From contig NZ_SCOH01000009.1 in NCBI RefSeq assembly GCF_005503445.1, forward strand, positions 1 through 64,000: a DNA stretch of 64,000 nt, in the 5' to 3' direction. Positions 63,436-64,000 of this stretch are shown here, piece after piece. The notes beneath the pieces were generated by a model, which was given only the letters and a program-made list of their open reading frames with translations, ran no database searches and was not told the origin of the DNA. The first letter of the stretch is position 1; each line of letters starts with the position of its first letter. The position numbers were made by a program, and so were the translations under genes. The DNA comes from Chitinivorax sp. B. GTDB lineage: Bacteria; Pseudomonadota; Gammaproteobacteria; Burkholderiales; SCOH01.

Positions 63436-63921
63436 ATGAAGCGCTGGTTCCATCGTTGGCTTCCCACCCCGGAAAAGATTATGGAACAACGCTGGCTGGG
63501 CCCGGCACGACCTTATCTGGCCAGGCCGGAGTTATGGTATGTCAACCGCCGGGGCATGGCGATTGGACTGGCTGTCGGGTTGTTCATCGGTTTCGCCGTC
63601 CCGATCGCACAAATTGCACTTGCAGCCCTTGCAGCAATCTGGTTCCGTTATAACCTACCGGTTGCCGCCGCCGCCACGCTGATTACCAATCCGTTGACGG
63701 TTCCCCCCATCTATTTCAGTGCCTATCAGTTGGGTAGTTGGTTGATGCCAATGCAATCCTATGAGCAATGGTGGGCCAGCAAGGGAGGCGCTTTTGCAGT
63801 CGGGCTACTGACGATTGCACTATCGATGTCGTTATTGGGTTATCTAAGTGTACACGTGATGTGGCGCGGCTCCATTTTGCTGCGTTGGCGAGCTCGCCGC
63901 CGCCGGATGGGTTCAACTTGA
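63436..63921 (+). CDS. DUF2062 membrane protein
   Basis: This 161-residue protein begins MKRWFHRWLPTPEKIMEQRW and has the block RRGMAIGLAVGLFIGFAVPI, then TLITNPLTVPPIYFSAYQLG, all diagnostic for DUF2062. Two or three membrane helices are visible. The ATG is preceded by GGAG at 7 nt. The family sits near glycosyltransferases or ComEC in other bacteria; here its neighbours give no hint. It ends just before a terminator. Confidence 0.88.
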   Translation: MKRWFHRWLPTPEKIMEQRWLGPARPYLARPELWYVNRRGMAIGLAVGLFIGFAVPIAQIALAALAAIWFRYNLPVAAAATLITNPLTVPPIYFSAYQLGSWLMPMQSYEQWWASKGGAFAVGLLTIALSMSLLGYLSVHVMWRGSILLRWRARRRRMGST

Positions 63922-63933
63922 ACGGATTGAAAA

Positions 63934-63954
63934 AACGGGGGACATGCCCCCGTT
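63934..63954. terminator. Bidirectional intrinsic terminator
   Basis: AACGGGGG-ACATG-CCCCCGTT lies between convergent gene ends, with TTGTC on the plus side and TTTTTTCAA on the minus side. Confidence 0.85.
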
Positions 63955-63980
63955 TGTCATCAATGCTTTGCTACCACAGC

Positions 63981-64000
63981 TTACCAGGTGAACTGGATGC
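63981..64000 (-). CDS. 3' end of a probable outer-membrane protein gene
   Basis: Reading in from the right edge on the minus strand, the last codons give ...IQFTW followed by TAA. A terminal Gln-Phe-Thr-Trp tail with an aromatic last residue is typical of outer-membrane beta-barrel proteins inserted by BAM. Only the last five residues are visible, so the call is tentative. Confidence 0.4.

Noticed and set aside
1-64000. tRNA, rRNA, CRISPR array, prophage or integrative element
   Set aside because: Scanning both strands by eye gave no cloverleaf, repeat-spacer series, integrase or phage structural gene; only the small MITE-like element is mobile-DNA-derived.

Overview
The window looks like the chromosome of a free-living, respiring betaproteobacterium, probably from the Neisseriales/Chitinimonas-type part of the class (inference). 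The clues are the E. coli-like but collinear ubiUVT genes, an S-adenosylhomocysteine riboswitch in front of ahcY, a DUF3460 protein, a PEP-CTERM surface protein, a PCuAC/DUF2946 copper pair and moderate GC with AT-rich spacers. I saw no rRNA, tRNA, CRISPR array, prophage or intact insertion sequence. The one mobile-DNA trace is a 111-bp MITE-like inverted-repeat element at 8458-8568.

Layout. 1-8.1 kb: pbpC (cut by the window edge) and its usual partner, a 1970-residue bacterial alpha-2-macroglobulin. 8.9-12.9 kb: an Asp/Glu racemase-family protein, an aromatic aminotransferase, a frameshifted LuxR-type regulator remnant and a GMC alcohol dehydrogenase. 13.1-15.1 kb: a three-gene signalling operon (CheY-like receiver, CheC-like protein, PAS-GGDEF diguanylate cyclase). 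15.2-18.8 kb: ubiUVT for O2-independent ubiquinone synthesis, divergent from nnrS, with a perfect FNR/NNR-type palindrome between them. 18.9-19.5 kb: PEP-CTERM protein.

19.9-37.6 kb is the most striking block. Ten consecutive minus-strand genes encode an S9 peptidase, a complete peptide ABC transporter (fused double ATPase, two permeases, binding protein) with an M3 oligopeptidase inserted in the operon, TonB-ExbB-ExbD, and two TonB-dependent receptors. Read outside to inside, they make a plausible route for peptide capture, import and hydrolysis.

38-49.6 kb is mixed housekeeping: an SDR, DUF3460, a metallophosphoesterase, divergent metR/metE, the PCuAC/DUF2946 pair, the kynA-kynU tryptophan-catabolic pair, a lipoprotein, a YkgJ-type Cys-cluster protein, a CAP-domain lipoprotein and DUF1178. 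49.8-64 kb holds an Orn/Lys/Arg decarboxylase, dusC, a DUF2189 membrane protein, asmA, an HbpS/GlcG-like protein, ahcY under a SAH riboswitch, a SulP permease with DUF1289, msrA, a family-3 binding protein, a histone-deacetylase-family hydrolase and a DUF2062 protein. The last 20 bases are the 3' end of a probable outer-membrane protein gene.

Sulfur and methyl metabolism recurs: metE/metR, ahcY with its riboswitch, sulP and msrA. Start codons were re-chosen from family alignment recalled from memory and from visible Shine-Dalgarno sequences. All function calls are by eye, without database searches.
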